From: Gordonia spumicola | GTDB taxonomy: Bacteria; Actinomycetota; Actinomycetes; Mycobacteriales; Mycobacteriaceae | Reading direction: 5' to 3' | Assembly: GCF_009932475.1 (NCBI RefSeq) | Contig: NZ_BJOV01000003.1 | Span: 372,001 to 436,000, forward strand | DNA: 64,000 nt | In this document: piece after piece, positions 23,321 through 32,681 of the stretch | Position numbering within the stretch: position 1 is the stretch's first letter | Layout of the letters: every line of letters begins with the position of its first letter | Translations under genes and position numbers: made by a program | Notes under the pieces: generated by a model | Database searches by the model: none | The model's input: the letters and a program-made list of their open reading frames with translations, nothing else | What the model was told of the DNA's origin: nothing

Positions 23321-25098
23321 CAGAACGGAAGCCTTCCCAAGAGCTCGCGAGCTTTCGCGGTGTCCTTCGGGTTCGGGAACTCCACTTCGACGAACGTCTT
23401 CGCACGCGGATCGTCGTCGTCGCCCGTGTACGCCCACACCGAGCGGGCGGCGCCGTTCTGGCTCCCGGTGGTGATCGATCCCTTGGCCCCCTGCGCCGAC
23501 CTCACGAACTCGGTCTTGGCCGTGAACGGGAGCTCCCGTCCGGCCGCGTAGCGGGCGTTCGTCGCATCGGTGAATCCGGCGATGAACACCGAGTACAGCA
23601 CGGTGTCGCCGTCCTTCTTCTGGCAGATGATCGCCCGGTTCGGATACCGGTCCGATATGTGCGGCCCGGCCCCGCGGCAGCGTAGGCCCTCGAACCCGTT
23701 GGTGGTGATCGGCGACGACGGCACGAGTCCCGGATACAGGTTCGCGACATCGCGGAGACCCGCCCAGGTGAGCGTCACGGTGATCGGGCCGGACGAGGCG
23801 AAGTCGGAGCCCTGCTTGGTGGTGCTGCGAGCGGCGACCGAGTACGTGTGCGTGCCCGCGAACGGCGAACCGATCGTGTACGACGTGTCGGCGACGCTGC
23901 GGATCACCGTGTCGTCTTGTCTGATCATGTAGCTGTCGGCCCCGGACACGCCGTTCCACGACAGTTCGACACCCTGATCGGTCGACTTCGCGGTGAACCC
24001 GGACGGCGTGGCGAGCGCGTCTCCGGACGACCACAGGAATCCGCCGCCGATGCCGAGCGCCGCCGCGACAAGCACTGCCGCGGTCGCCAGGACGGCCGTC
24101 CTGGCGAACCACGGCGTGCGGGGTGCGGCCGGCTGCAGGGTGGCGACGGCTCCGGTCTGTGCGAAGTTCGGTGCGTACGCCTTGGCGTCGACGGGTCGGA
24201 CGGGCGCGCCGGGCGTGTTCGCGAACGACGGCGGGACGACCGGTGCCCGGCCCTCGAACAGTGCTGCGCGCAGCGCCTGAGCGAATGCGACGCACGACGG
24301 CGGACGCTGGTTCGGGTCCTTCGCGAGACCGAACGCGAGGACCGCGTCGACGGCGGGCGGCAGGGACCGGTTCCGCTGTGATGCACGCGGCGGCTCCGCG
24401 AACAGATGGGCAGTCATCATGCCCTGCAGGCTCTGGGAGTCGTACGGCGAACTGCCGGTGAGCAGTTCGAACGCGGTCGCCGCGAGGGAGTACAGGTCCG
24501 ATCGGCCGTCCATCGCGCGACCGTTGATCTGCTCGGGGGAGCAGTACCGCATGGTCCCGACGGTGGTGCCGGTTCCGGTGAGGTTGCCTTCCGCGTCGCC
24601 GATGGCCTGGGCGATGCCGAAGTCCGTCACCTTGATCGCCTCGGGGACGATCGGGTCGGGGCCGGGTGTGATCAGGATGTTCGCGGGCTTCACGTCGCGG
24701 TGCAGGATGCCGTTCCGGTGTGCGACGTCCAACGCCGCGGCGGTGCCGTCGACGATGTTGGCGACGAGCCGCGCGTCGAGCCCGCCGGGCGACTGTTTGA
24801 TGACCCGCGCGGCGTCGGTGCCGGGGACCAGTTCCATCGCGATCCACAGCAGGTCGTTCAGGGCGCCGCGGTCGTAGACGCGTACCAGGTTCGGGTGCGT
24901 GAGGGGCGCGACGAGGTCGGCTTCCCGCTCGAATCGCGCCCGCACCACGGGGCTGTCCGCGTGCGCGGACCGCAGCACCTTCAGCGCATCGCTGCGCGGC
25001 AGGCGCGGGTGCCGCACCCGGTACACCTCACCCATGCCGCCCGCCCCGAGCACCGATTCGACCCGGTACCCCGCGATCTCTTCCCCGACTTCGAACAT
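23320..25098 (-). CDS. receptor-type Ser/Thr protein kinase (Pkn-like)
   Basis: A 592-residue membrane kinase. The kinase domain has the glycine loop GAGGMGEVY (from residue 18), the catalytic HRDVKPAN (133-140) and DFG (159-161), and an activation loop GTGTTVGTMRYCSPEQ. A Pro/Ala linker and one TM helix (about 335-357) lead to an extracellular FN3-like domain (ELSWNGVSGADSYMIRQD) and a two-cysteine sensor domain. Start ATG 25098 is 7 nt after TAGCAT, a leaderless promoter; an ATG at 25107 would overlap the -10. The downstream FN3 protein is coupled to it. The signal sensed is unknown. Confidence 0.93.
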   Translation of the reverse strand: MFEVGEEIAGYRVESVLGAGGMGEVYRVRHPRLPRSDALKVLRSAHADSPVVRARFEREADLVAPLTHPNLVRVYDRGALNDLLWIAMELVPGTDAARVIKQSPGGLDARLVANIVDGTAAALDVAHRNGILHRDVKPANILITPGPDPIVPEAIKVTDFGIAQAIGDAEGNLTGTGTTVGTMRYCSPEQINGRAMDGRSDLYSLAATAFELLTGSSPYDSQSLQGMMTAHLFAEPPRASQRNRSLPPAVDAVLAFGLAKDPNQRPPSCVAFAQALRAALFEGRAPVVPPSFANTPGAPVRPVDAKAYAPNFAQTGAVATLQPAAPRTPWFARTAVLATAAVLVAAALGIGGGFLWSSGDALATPSGFTAKSTDQGVELSWNGVSGADSYMIRQDDTVIRSVADTSYTIGSPFAGTHTYSVAARSTTKQGSDFASSGPITVTLTWAGLRDVANLYPGLVPSSPITTNGFEGLRCRGAGPHISDRYPNRAIICQKKDGDTVLYSVFIAGFTDATNARYAAGRELPFTAKTEFVRSAQGAKGSITTGSQNGAARSVWAYTGDDDDPRAKTFVEVEFPNPKDTAKARELLGRLPF

Positions 25099-25231
25099 GA
25101 GGCGCATGCTACCGGCACGTACGTCCGTTCACCCGATCCGAACGACGCCGACCGAATGACACGTGGCGGTCCGTGACGAAATCGCCTGAACCCCTTCATT
25201 CTTCGCGCGCGGCACCCTACGATCGGCCGGT

Positions 25232-25750
25232 ATGACTCCCCGTTTCAGCTCCGACGAGCTCGACGCCGCGTTCGCCCAGTTCCAGAAGACGACCGCCGAG
25301 GTCGCGGTCAGCGACGACTGGGACCGTTGGGCCGATCAGTTCACCGTCGACGCCGAGTACGTCGAGCACGCCTACGGCACGATGCACGGCCGCGAGGCGA
25401 TCCGCGCGTGGGTCAAGAAGACGATGTTCGCGTTCCCCGGCAGCCATATGGCCGAGTACCCGTCGTTGTGGCACGTCACCGACCCGTCGACGAGCCGAGT
25501 GATCTGCGAGATCGACAACCCGATGCGCGACCCCGGCGACGGCTCCGTATTCACCGCGACCAATATGACGATCCTGACCTACGCGGGCGACGGCTTGTGG
25601 AGCCGCGAGGAGGACGTCTACAACCCGATGAAGTTCGGCCAGATGACGTACCGCTGGTGCGAACGCGCCGCCGAACTGGGCACTCTCGACGACCCCGCCC
25701 GCCAGTGGATGGAGAGCTTCGGCAAGATGTTCGCGCCGCGCGCCCGTTAG
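25232..25750 (+). CDS. SnoaL-like / NTF2-fold protein
   Basis: A 172-residue protein of the nuclear transport factor 2 fold. Features are the helical start (ELDAAFAQFQKTTAEVAVSD), DWDRWADQFTVDAEYVEHAYGTMHGREAIRAWVKK (cone entrance), and the C-terminal sheet with WSREEDVYNPMKF. Members include isomerases, dehydratases and small-molecule binders, so no reaction is assigned. The ATG lies 8 nt after TACGAT with no ribosome site, suggesting a near-leaderless mRNA. It is divergent from the kinase gene. Confidence 0.85.
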   Translation: MTPRFSSDELDAAFAQFQKTTAEVAVSDDWDRWADQFTVDAEYVEHAYGTMHGREAIRAWVKKTMFAFPGSHMAEYPSLWHVTDPSTSRVICEIDNPMRDPGDGSVFTATNMTILTYAGDGLWSREEDVYNPMKFGQMTYRWCERAAELGTLDDPARQWMESFGKMFAPRAR

Positions 25751-25777
25751 GCCCTTTCGCTCACCCCAACGACAGAT

Positions 25778-25835
25778 GCTCATTTCGTCGACGTTCGCTC
25801 ACTTCCGGAGGTGAGCGAACGTCGACGAAATGAGC
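25778..25835. terminator. 25-bp perfect hairpin downstream of the SnoaL-like gene
   Basis: The arm from gctcatttcgtcgacgttcg (25778-25802) is repeated exactly in inverse at 25811-25835 with an 8-nt loop. Partial copies of the gttcgctcac motif flank it (25756-25765, 25849-25859). It probably ends transcription of the SnoaL-like gene, though the flanking copies suggest a repeat family. Confidence 0.7.
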
Positions 25836-25924
25836 GTCCCGTCGGCGAGGTGAGCGAACACGGCGAACCTCGGCAATGCTAGTTTCATTCGAACTAGTCG
25901 GATTGCACTATTTGAGGGGGACAC

Positions 25925-26848
25925 ATGAAGTCAGGCTCGAACACGGGAAGAGCACTCGCCATCGCAATAGCCGGGGCGGCAGTCGTGTCCACCGCCGCGT
26001 GTGGTTCCGACAGCGGATCGACGCCCAGCATGACCGACGGCCAGGCGTGCACGATCGCGGCAGGGGCCGCCAGCAGCGTGTCGTCCGCATCGCTTCCCTA
26101 CATCTACAAGTCGACGGCGACCACACCCACAGTCACGACCCACACCGAGCAGATCGCCCTGCTCGCCGACACGGGATTGCAGGGCGATCTGAAGAAGCAG
26201 GCAACGACGCTCGACGACCTCGCCCAGCAGATCGACGCCTCCGTGAAGGCGAAGGACGACGCGAAGACCGCGACCTTGATCAATCAAGCGAAGGTCCCAT
26301 TCGATGCGCTGATCGCCGCGTGCACGAACGTCGACGGGTGGACGACCAAAGACTCCGTCGCCCAACTTCGCGCGACCCTGGACACCACGCCGTCGGATCC
26401 CGGGGCCATCCCTTCGTCGCCGACCACCAGCTCGGCAGCACCGAAGCGCACGGGCCCGACCGTCGCGGCACCGCCGGCAGACAGCACTCAACAGGTCTTG
26501 GTGATCGACGGCGAAGCCGTTCCCGCCTTCGCCACCAGCACCGCCGACTGCGACCGCTACCCCGACTCGATCCGCATCAAGGTCAAAACAGGATCGGACA
26601 GCGCACACTTCGTGGTGAAGAACGACAAGGTCGACATCATCACTCTGCCGCCGACAAGCACCGTGAAGGAGGTCACTGCCGGGCGAGGCGACGGGACCGC
26701 CACATTCCGAGTCGTCTCGACGTCCGACGACAACACCAAAGTCGTCTACCGTTTCGAGGGCTCCGGACGGAGCCATCTGAACGACGGCCACAGCACCCTC
26801 GGTTCGAGCACCTTCGTCGCGGTCGTCTCCTGCACCTACAAGCGCTGA
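25925..26848 (+). CDS. secreted lipoprotein, hypothetical
   Basis: A 307-residue lipoprotein. The signal peptide ends VVSTAAC, with the lipobox cysteine followed by GSDSGSTPS. Residues about 35-140 form a helical domain with a cysteine pair (GQACTIAAG, IAACTNVDGW). A Pro/Ser/Thr linker (about 155-190) leads to a beta-rich C-terminal domain (TADCDRYPDS ... VVSCTYKR). GAGGGGG upstream of ATG 25925 is the ribosome site. I do not recognise the family. Confidence 0.8.
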   Translation: MKSGSNTGRALAIAIAGAAVVSTAACGSDSGSTPSMTDGQACTIAAGAASSVSSASLPYIYKSTATTPTVTTHTEQIALLADTGLQGDLKKQATTLDDLAQQIDASVKAKDDAKTATLINQAKVPFDALIAACTNVDGWTTKDSVAQLRATLDTTPSDPGAIPSSPTTSSAAPKRTGPTVAAPPADSTQQVLVIDGEAVPAFATSTADCDRYPDSIRIKVKTGSDSAHFVVKNDKVDIITLPPTSTVKEVTAGRGDGTATFRVVSTSDDNTKVVYRFEGSGRSHLNDGHSTLGSSTFVAVVSCTYKR

Positions 26849-26889
26849 CACTCCTCACGCGAGCCTGATCCGACTCAGGACGCACCGCC

Positions 26890-26927
26890 CTGTGGACAAC
26901 TCGTCGCCGCCGACGAGTTGTCCACAG
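26890..26927. repeat. 17-bp perfect palindrome carrying two opposed DnaA-box sequences
   Basis: Arms ctgtggacaactcgtcg (26890-26906) and cgacgagttgtccacag (26911-26927) with a 4-nt loop. Each arm contains ttgtccaca, the consensus DnaA box of mycobacteria and Streptomyces, facing away from each other. It may be the terminator of the lipoprotein gene, but it could also bind DnaA. Confidence 0.65.
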
Positions 26928-26965
26928 ATCGTGAATGCGCTGGTGACAGCCCTGCGACCACGGCG

Positions 26966-26991
26966 TAGCGTGGACGTTGCAACCTGCAACG
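26966..26991 (+). promoter_or_regulatory. promoter and operator of the toxin-antitoxin operon
   Basis: A -10 element TAGCGT (26966-26971) is followed at once by a perfect inverted repeat cgttgca-acc-tgcaacg (26975-26991) that covers the expected start of transcription. GGAGG (26991-26995) then serves the antitoxin ATG. The layout fits autorepression by the antitoxin or the complex. Confidence 0.6.
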
Positions 26992-27000
26992 GAGGCCACC

Positions 27001-27414
27001 ATGACTGCAACGAGCCCGCGCCGCGCCTCGAAGAAGGACGCCGATCGCGCGACACGCTTCTCTGCGGAACTGTTCGAGGCGGCGCAGGCCGTCGGCGAGA
27101 TCGAGAACCGCTCGGCCCGCCAGCAACTCGAACATTGGGCGTCGATCGGGCGTGCCCTGACGCAATACACGTCCGCGTCACGCAGCCGAGTAGAAGCCGC
27201 ACTCGCCGGAAAGCTGGCCGTCGAAGCGCTCAACACCGAAGAAAGCATCGCCTTCGACGCTGAACTCGCGGCCGACATCGCGACGTCGATCACCCAGACA
27301 GATCTGGCCGCAGCCCACGCCTCGCGAGGCACCGCAGCGGTCTACATGGATGAAAACGGCGACCTCGTACAACAGTCTCCGGATGGGTCCACGACACCAG
27401 TCGGCGCACCGTGA
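27001..27414 (+). CDS. ParD-like antitoxin
   Basis: A 137-residue protein. The N-terminal segment ATRFSAELFEAAQAVGEIEN followed by RSARQQLEHWASIGRALTQY matches the ParD-like antitoxin family (ribbon-helix-helix type). The C-terminus is acidic with MDENGDLVQQSPDG, a likely toxin-binding part. ATG 27001 has GGAGG 5 nt upstream. Its stop overlaps the toxin start as GTGA. It should neutralise the zeta-like toxin and repress the operon through the inverted repeat at 26975-26991. Confidence 0.85.
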   Translation: MTATSPRRASKKDADRATRFSAELFEAAQAVGEIENRSARQQLEHWASIGRALTQYTSASRSRVEAALAGKLAVEALNTEESIAFDAELAADIATSITQTDLAAAHASRGTAAVYMDENGDLVQQSPDGSTTPVGAP

Positions 27415-28013
27415 GCCCACGCCTCGACCTTGTCGTCGGATGCAACGGCGCCGGCAAGTCGACGTTGATCGCCACCCAGTTACAGCCCCGCCTCCCCGGC
27501 TCGCCGTTCGTGAACGCCGACGTCATCGCCAAGGAACGGTGGCCCGACGATCCACAGGGCAAATCGTACGAAGCTGCGGCGATCGCCGACGAGCAGCGAA
27601 ACGACCTCATCGACGAGGGACGATCACTTATCGCCGAGACCGTGTTCTCCCACCCGTCCAAGCTGGAGCTGATCACCCGAGCCCAGGCCAACGGATACCG
27701 CGTGATCATCCACGCGGTGATGATCCCCGAGGACCTGACTGTCATGCGCGTAGCGACGCGGGTAGCCGACGGCGGCCACTCCGTTCCCGAGCAAAAGATC
27801 CGTGAGCGGTATCGCCGCCTGTGGCCGCTCGTCGCCGAGGCGATTCGACGTGCCGACGCAGCCTACATCTACGACAACTCCGGCCGGACGATGCGCATCG
27901 CGGCGACCGTCATGGGCGGACTGCCGACTCCGCCGACAGCCTTTCCCGCCTGGACCCCCGAGCCGTTGCGCTCACTGACGAACGACCCGACTCCCGAACC
28001 TACGCAACCGTAA
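27411..28013 (+). CDS. zeta-like toxin (P-loop kinase)
   Basis: A 200-residue P-loop protein of the zeta toxin/AAA_33 group. It has Walker A GCNGAGKST (residues 10-18), the FVNADVIAKERWP segment and the AETVFSHPSKLELI substrate region. The zeta family phosphorylates UDP-N-acetylglucosamine and blocks wall synthesis; a homologue without toxicity is possible. GTG 27411 overlaps the antitoxin stop, so translation is coupled. The pairing with a ParD-like rather than an epsilon antitoxin is noteworthy. The C-terminus is Pro/Thr rich. Confidence 0.85.
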   Translation: MSPRLDLVVGCNGAGKSTLIATQLQPRLPGSPFVNADVIAKERWPDDPQGKSYEAAAIADEQRNDLIDEGRSLIAETVFSHPSKLELITRAQANGYRVIIHAVMIPEDLTVMRVATRVADGGHSVPEQKIRERYRRLWPLVAEAIRRADAAYIYDNSGRTMRIAATVMGGLPTPPTAFPAWTPEPLRSLTNDPTPEPTQP

Positions 28014-28185
28014 CCACAACCTACTCATGCGTAACATAACCTCGTCGTCGAACGATGAATCCCGTGACAGATCGACTTGGGACTGTTACGCGAGTGACGT
28101 AGCCTGAAGGGATACGCGCACGTCGACGCTCCCGCGGCGGCACTGCCGCCCGACCGATGCCCCGAACCCGACCGGAGGAATACCG

Positions 28186-29178
28186 ATGGCACGCGAACTG
28201 ACTCAGCTCGAGTTGCTCCAGGAGTTGGAGCCGATCGCCGAGAACAACGTCAACCGACATCTCAAGACGGCGCGCGACTGGAACCCGCACGACTACGTCC
28301 CGTGGGACGAGGGCCGCAACTTCGCGGAGCTCGGCGGCAAGGACTACGAGCCCGAGGACTCCAAGCTCGACGACGTCGCCAAGGCCGCGATGATCACGAA
28401 CCTCCTGACCGAGGACAACCTGCCGTCGTACCACCGGGTGATCGCCGACAACTTCTCGATGGACTCCGCGTGGGGCCACTGGGTGGGACGCTGGACCGCC
28501 GAGGAGAACCGGCACGGCATCGCGATGCGCGACTACCTCGTCGTCACGCGCGGCGTCGACCCCAACGAGCTCGAGCAGGCTCGCATGATCCACATGACCA
28601 ACGGCTACGACCCGATGCTCGCCGCCGCCGACCGTGCCGAGGAGATGCAGGCCAACGGCGAAGAGGTCGGCCTGCTGCACTCGGTCGCGTACGTGACGTT
28701 CCAGGAGCTCGCGACCCGCGTCAGCCACCGCAACACCGGCAAGGCCTGCAACGATCCGATCGCCGACAAGATGCTTCAGCGCATAGCGGCCGACGAGAAC
28801 CTGCACATGATCTTCTACCGCAACATCTGCGGGGCAGGCATGGACATCTCGCCCGATCAGACGCTGCGCGCCGTGACCGACATCGTCACCAACTTCCAGA
28901 TGCCGGGTGCGGGCATGCCGAACTTCCGACGTCACGGCGTCCTCATGGCGAAGCACGGCATCTACGACCTCCGCCAGCACCTCGAAGAGGTGATCCAGCC
29001 GGTCCTGCGCAAGTGGAACGTCTTCGAGCGCACCGACTTCGGCCCCGAGGGCGAGAAGACCCGCGAGACGCTCGCCGCGTTCCTCGATCAGCTCGACAAG
29101 GACGCGACCCGCTTCGAGGAGATGCGCGACCGCGCCCTGGCCCGTGAGGCCCGCAAGCGGGAGCAGCAGGCATCCTGA
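28186..29178 (+). CDS. desA1: acyl-ACP desaturase DesA1-like
   Basis: A 330-residue di-iron acyl-ACP desaturase, with iron motifs EENRHGIAMRDY and DENLHMIFYRN. It makes unsaturated acyl-ACP for membrane and mycolic lipids. ATG 28186 has GGAGG about 7 nt upstream. It is the gene next to dus, as desA1 (Rv0824c) is in M. tuberculosis, so it is the syntenic orthologue; the copy at 19290-20237 is the extra paralogue. It contains a segment (DPMLAAADRAEEMQANGEEV) that the other copy lacks. Confidence 0.94.
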   Translation: MARELTQLELLQELEPIAENNVNRHLKTARDWNPHDYVPWDEGRNFAELGGKDYEPEDSKLDDVAKAAMITNLLTEDNLPSYHRVIADNFSMDSAWGHWVGRWTAEENRHGIAMRDYLVVTRGVDPNELEQARMIHMTNGYDPMLAAADRAEEMQANGEEVGLLHSVAYVTFQELATRVSHRNTGKACNDPIADKMLQRIAADENLHMIFYRNICGAGMDISPDQTLRAVTDIVTNFQMPGAGMPNFRRHGVLMAKHGIYDLRQHLEEVIQPVLRKWNVFERTDFGPEGEKTRETLAAFLDQLDKDATRFEEMRDRALAREARKREQQAS

Positions 29179-29234
29179 GCACCGCAGCTTCGACCATCGA
29201 ATCCCGACCGGACTTCCTGACCGGTCGGGATCCG

Positions 29235-30368
29235 TTGCGTATCGGCCCCATCGAACTCGCCAGCCCCGTCGTCCTCGCGCCGATGGCGGGCGTCACCAAT
29301 GTCGCGTTCCGCGTCCTGTGCCGCGAACTCGAGGCGCAGCGCACCGGCACCGTCTCCGGGCTGTACGTCTGTGAGATGGTGACCGCCCGCGCGCTCGTGG
29401 AACGTCACCCCGTGACGATGCACATGACGACGTTCGACCCGACCGAGACACCGCGGTCCATGCAGCTGTACACGGTCGACCCGGAGTACACCTACAAGGC
29501 AGCGAAGATGATCGTCGACGAGAACCTCGCCGACCACATCGACATGAACTTCGGCTGCCCCGTGCCCAAGGTCACCAAGCGCGGCGGCGGGTCGGCGATC
29601 CCCTACAAGCGTCGACTGTTCCGCAACATCGTCGCCGCGGCCGTCCGCGCGACGGAGGGCACCGACATCCCGGTGACCGTCAAGTTCCGCATCGGCATCG
29701 ACGACGAGCACCACACCCACCTCGACGCCGGCCGCATCGCCGCGGAAGAGGGCGCCAAAGCCGTCGCTCTGCACGCGCGCACCGCGTCGCAGCGCTACTC
29801 GGGAACCGCCGCATGGGACGAGATCGCGCGGCTCAAGGACCACGTGACGACGGTGCCCGTGCTCGGCAACGGAGACATCTTCGAGGCCGACGACGCCGTC
29901 GCCATGATGGCGAAGACCGGCTGCGACGGAGTCGTCATCGGCCGTGGCTGCCTCGGACGGCCGTGGCTGTTCGCCGAACTGTCGGCCCGGCTCCGCGGCG
30001 TCGAGGCCCCCACGCCGCCGAATCTCGGAGAAGTGGGACAGATCATGTTCCGGCACGGATCGCTGCTCGCGGCACACCACGGCGAGGACAAGGGCATGCG
30101 CGAGATGCGCAAGCACATCGCCTGGTATCTGCGAGGATTCCCGGCGGGCTCGGACTTGCGTTCGCAGCTGTCGCTCGTGAAATCCCTCGACGACCTGCAA
30201 CGACTCATCGACACCCTGCCGGGTGACGCGCCTTTCCCGGACGACGCGCACGGTCCGCGAGGACGTCAGGGCTCGCCGGCATCGGTGGCACTCCCCGAGG
30301 GATGGCTCGACGATCCGGAAGAAGACATCGTCCCCGAAGGCGCCGAGATCATGCACTCGGGAGGCTGA
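29235..30368 (+). CDS. dus: tRNA-dihydrouridine synthase
   Basis: A 377-residue flavoenzyme that reduces uridines in the D-loop of tRNA. The FMN barrel starts ASPVVLAPMAGVTNVAFR; the catalytic cysteine is in MNFGCPVPKVTKRGGGSA, followed by KFRIGIDDEHHTH and VVIGRGCLGRPWLF. The annotated start is a TTG at 29235. The frame is open further upstream to the CTG at 29175, which overlaps the desA stop as CTGA and would add 20 residues, so the start is uncertain. It follows desA in the same direction, 56 nt apart. Confidence 0.93.
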   Translation: MRIGPIELASPVVLAPMAGVTNVAFRVLCRELEAQRTGTVSGLYVCEMVTARALVERHPVTMHMTTFDPTETPRSMQLYTVDPEYTYKAAKMIVDENLADHIDMNFGCPVPKVTKRGGGSAIPYKRRLFRNIVAAAVRATEGTDIPVTVKFRIGIDDEHHTHLDAGRIAAEEGAKAVALHARTASQRYSGTAAWDEIARLKDHVTTVPVLGNGDIFEADDAVAMMAKTGCDGVVIGRGCLGRPWLFAELSARLRGVEAPTPPNLGEVGQIMFRHGSLLAAHHGEDKGMREMRKHIAWYLRGFPAGSDLRSQLSLVKSLDDLQRLIDTLPGDAPFPDDAHGPRGRQGSPASVALPEGWLDDPEEDIVPEGAEIMHSGG

Positions 30369-30450
30369 CGAGCAATTCTGAGCTGGACGATCATCGAACT
30401 TTCAGGTCCGGCCACTATCATGTCCGAAGCCCCTGACCAGTGAGGTTCCT

Positions 30451-32676
30451 GTGAGTTCAGATCGCCCCGGCGCCGATACGCCAGACGACCAGCCGTCGTC
30501 GCCTCGGCGGTCCCGCCGTGCCGGTCGATCGTCCGACTCCTACGACTTCCGCGACCGCTTCGGCGACACCGGTCACACGCCGCGCGTGTCCGGCCTGCGC
30601 GAACCGACCGGGCGCGAACAGTACGTCCGCCCCCGTGGTCGACTCACCGTCCGCCAGCTCATGGACCAGATGGGCGCCGACGAGGCCGCCAAGAACCTTC
30701 CCGAGCCGCCGACCGAGCCACCGGCCTCCGGTCGACGCCGCGCCGTCCCCCAGACCCCGCCCGCACCGCGCCGTTCGCAGCGGGCCACACCTGCGCCCGC
30801 CCCGCGACCGCGGCCGTCCTCGGCTCCGAATCCGCAGCCTCCCTCACCGCAGCCTCCCTCGGCTCCGAAACCGGAGGCCACCCAGGCGATCCCGCCGATC
30901 GCCGGCCTCGAATTCGACCATGTCGACCTGTCCGAGAAGGCCACCGAGGCCCGCCTGGCCGACGAGTCCCGCGCGCAGCGAAGCGAACCCGTCCGGCCCG
31001 AACGCGCCCGCCCGGAGACCATCGCACCCGAACCGGAGGTCACCGAGTCCGTCACCGACGTGGTCTCCACCTCGTCGACGCCGCGGCGACGTCCCCTCGA
31101 ACCGACGCCCGACCTCACCGAGGTCATCGAACGCGTCCGACCCCGCAAGGCTCCGCTGACCAAGAAGGCCCGCGCCCGCAAGGTCGCGACCGGCACCGGT
31201 CGCACTCTCGTCGCCCTCGCCTGCATCCTCTCGCTCGTCGGCACCGGCTACGTCTGGAACCTGCAGCGGGCCTGGAACGGCGAGTGGAACGTCATCAACG
31301 CGATCGACCCGAACAACAAGGACGTCCGCAACAAGGACGCCCAGTACGGCGACGAGACGTACCTGATCGTCGGCACGGACACGCGCAGCGGTCAGAACGC
31401 GAAGGTCGGCGCCGGTGAGGCCGACACCGTCGAAGGCGCCCGCGCCGACACGATCCTGCTCGTCAACATCCCCGCCGACCGCAGTCGTGTGGTCGCCGTG
31501 TCGTGGCCGCGCGACCTCGCCGTCGACCGCCCCGAATGCCAGAACTGGAACTCCGACACCAAGGAGTACAGCGGCACCCTCGAGGCGGCGAGCGGCGTCA
31601 AACTGAACGGCGTCTTCGCCGACGGCGGACCGTCGTGCATCGTCAAGACGTTGACGCAGATGAGCGGCCTGAACATCAACCACTTCATCGCGATGGACTT
31701 CGCGGGCTTCGAACACGTCGTCCGCGCCGTCGGCGGCGTGGAAGTCTGCTCCAAGGTTCCGCTCTTCGACGACGAGATCGGCTACATCGTCAAGACTCCG
31801 GGACGCAAGAAGCTCACCCCGAAGCAGGCGTTGAACTACGTCCGCGCCCGCCACATCGCCCTCGAGGGCAACGGCGACTACGGCCGCATCAAACGCCAGC
31901 AGCTGTTCATGTCGTCGCTGCTGCGGTCGGTCCTGTCCGGCGACGTGCTCGCCAATCCGAGCAAGCTCAACGGCATCGTCAAGACCTTCATCAAGTACAG
32001 CTACGTCGACGGCGTGGACACGAACTCGCTGATCGATCTCGCCGACTCGATGCAGGGCATGGACGCCGGCGCCGTCACGTTCCTGACGATCCCCACGTCG
32101 GGCACGACCACCGACGGCATGAACAACGAGATCCCGCGCATCGACGACATCGACGCGATCTTCGACGCCATCATCAACGACCAACCGCTCCCGGGCGAGA
32201 AGAAGGTCAAGCACTCCGGCGACGCGCCCGCGCCGACGTCGAAGGCTCCGGCGAGCAACGAGATGACCGCTCAGCATGCGGGCAACATCACCGCACGCGT
32301 CCTCAACGGCACCGGCCAGTCGGGCATGGCGTCGAACGTGATGGACGAGATGATCCGCCAGGGCATCGAGGTGTCGGGCATCGGCGACGCCTCCGAACAG
32401 CGGTCCGACACCGTCGTCCGCTACGGCGCCGGTGAGAAGAACTCGGCGGCGACGATCGCGAAACTGTTCCCCGGAGCCAAGATCCAGCTCGACAAGTCCG
32501 TGAAGTCGGGCGTCCAGGTGATCGTCGGATCCGACTTCGGCGGCGTCTCCAGCATGGGATCGGTGCCCGCCGCGGGGACGACGCTGACGGTCGAGCAGCT
32601 GCCGGAGAACGTCAACAGCAGCAACCTGCCGAACGACCTCGCCGTGACCAACGGCGGGGACACCACCTGCAGCTAG
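30451..32676 (+). CDS. LytR-CpsA-Psr (LCP) family cell wall ligase
   Basis: A 741-residue membrane protein. A long Pro/Arg/Ala-rich cytoplasmic part (1-240) is followed by one TM helix (about 250-270). The extracellular LCP domain (about 300-480) has [30 protein letters not shown] and [20 protein letters not shown], whose Arg and Asp residues bind lipid pyrophosphate. A LytR_C domain (about 620-715, [20 protein letters not shown]) closes it. It attaches polymers such as arabinogalactan to peptidoglycan. GTG 30451 with GAGG 5 nt upstream. Syntenic with Rv0822c. Confidence 0.93.
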   Translation: MSSDRPGADTPDDQPSSPRRSRRAGRSSDSYDFRDRFGDTGHTPRVSGLREPTGREQYVRPRGRLTVRQLMDQMGADEAAKNLPEPPTEPPASGRRRAVPQTPPAPRRSQRATPAPAPRPRPSSAPNPQPPSPQPPSAPKPEATQAIPPIAGLEFDHVDLSEKATEARLADESRAQRSEPVRPERARPETIAPEPEVTESVTDVVSTSSTPRRRPLEPTPDLTEVIERVRPRKAPLTKKARARKVATGTGRTLVALACILSLVGTGYVWNLQRAWNGEWNVINAIDPNNKDVRNKDAQYGDETYLIVGTDTRSGQNAKVGAGEADTVEGARADTILLVNIPADRSRVVAVSWPRDLAVDRPECQNWNSDTKEYSGTLEAASGVKLNGVFADGGPSCIVKTLTQMSGLNINHFIAMDFAGFEHVVRAVGGVEVCSKVPLFDDEIGYIVKTPGRKKLTPKQALNYVRARHIALEGNGDYGRIKRQQLFMSSLLRSVLSGDVLANPSKLNGIVKTFIKYSYVDGVDTNSLIDLADSMQGMDAGAVTFLTIPTSGTTTDGMNNEIPRIDDIDAIFDAIINDQPLPGEKKVKHSGDAPAPTSKAPASNEMTAQHAGNITARVLNGTGQSGMASNVMDEMIRQGIEVSGIGDASEQRSDTVVRYGAGEKNSAATIAKLFPGAKIQLDKSVKSGVQVIVGSDFGGVSSMGSVPAAGTTLTVEQLPENVNSSNLPNDLAVTNGGDTTCS

Positions 32677-32681
32677 GCACT

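Noticed and set aside
22517..24847. Single 776-codon minus-strand frame spanning the kinase and FN3 genes
   Set aside because: The upstream two thirds is the kinase gene read in another frame (Arg/Gly-rich); only 22517-23320 is the real FN3 protein.
29175..29234. CTG start for dus overlapping the desA stop
   Set aside because: Possible by coupling, but CTG starts are rare and the conserved barrel begins right after the TTG at 29235; kept only as an alternative.
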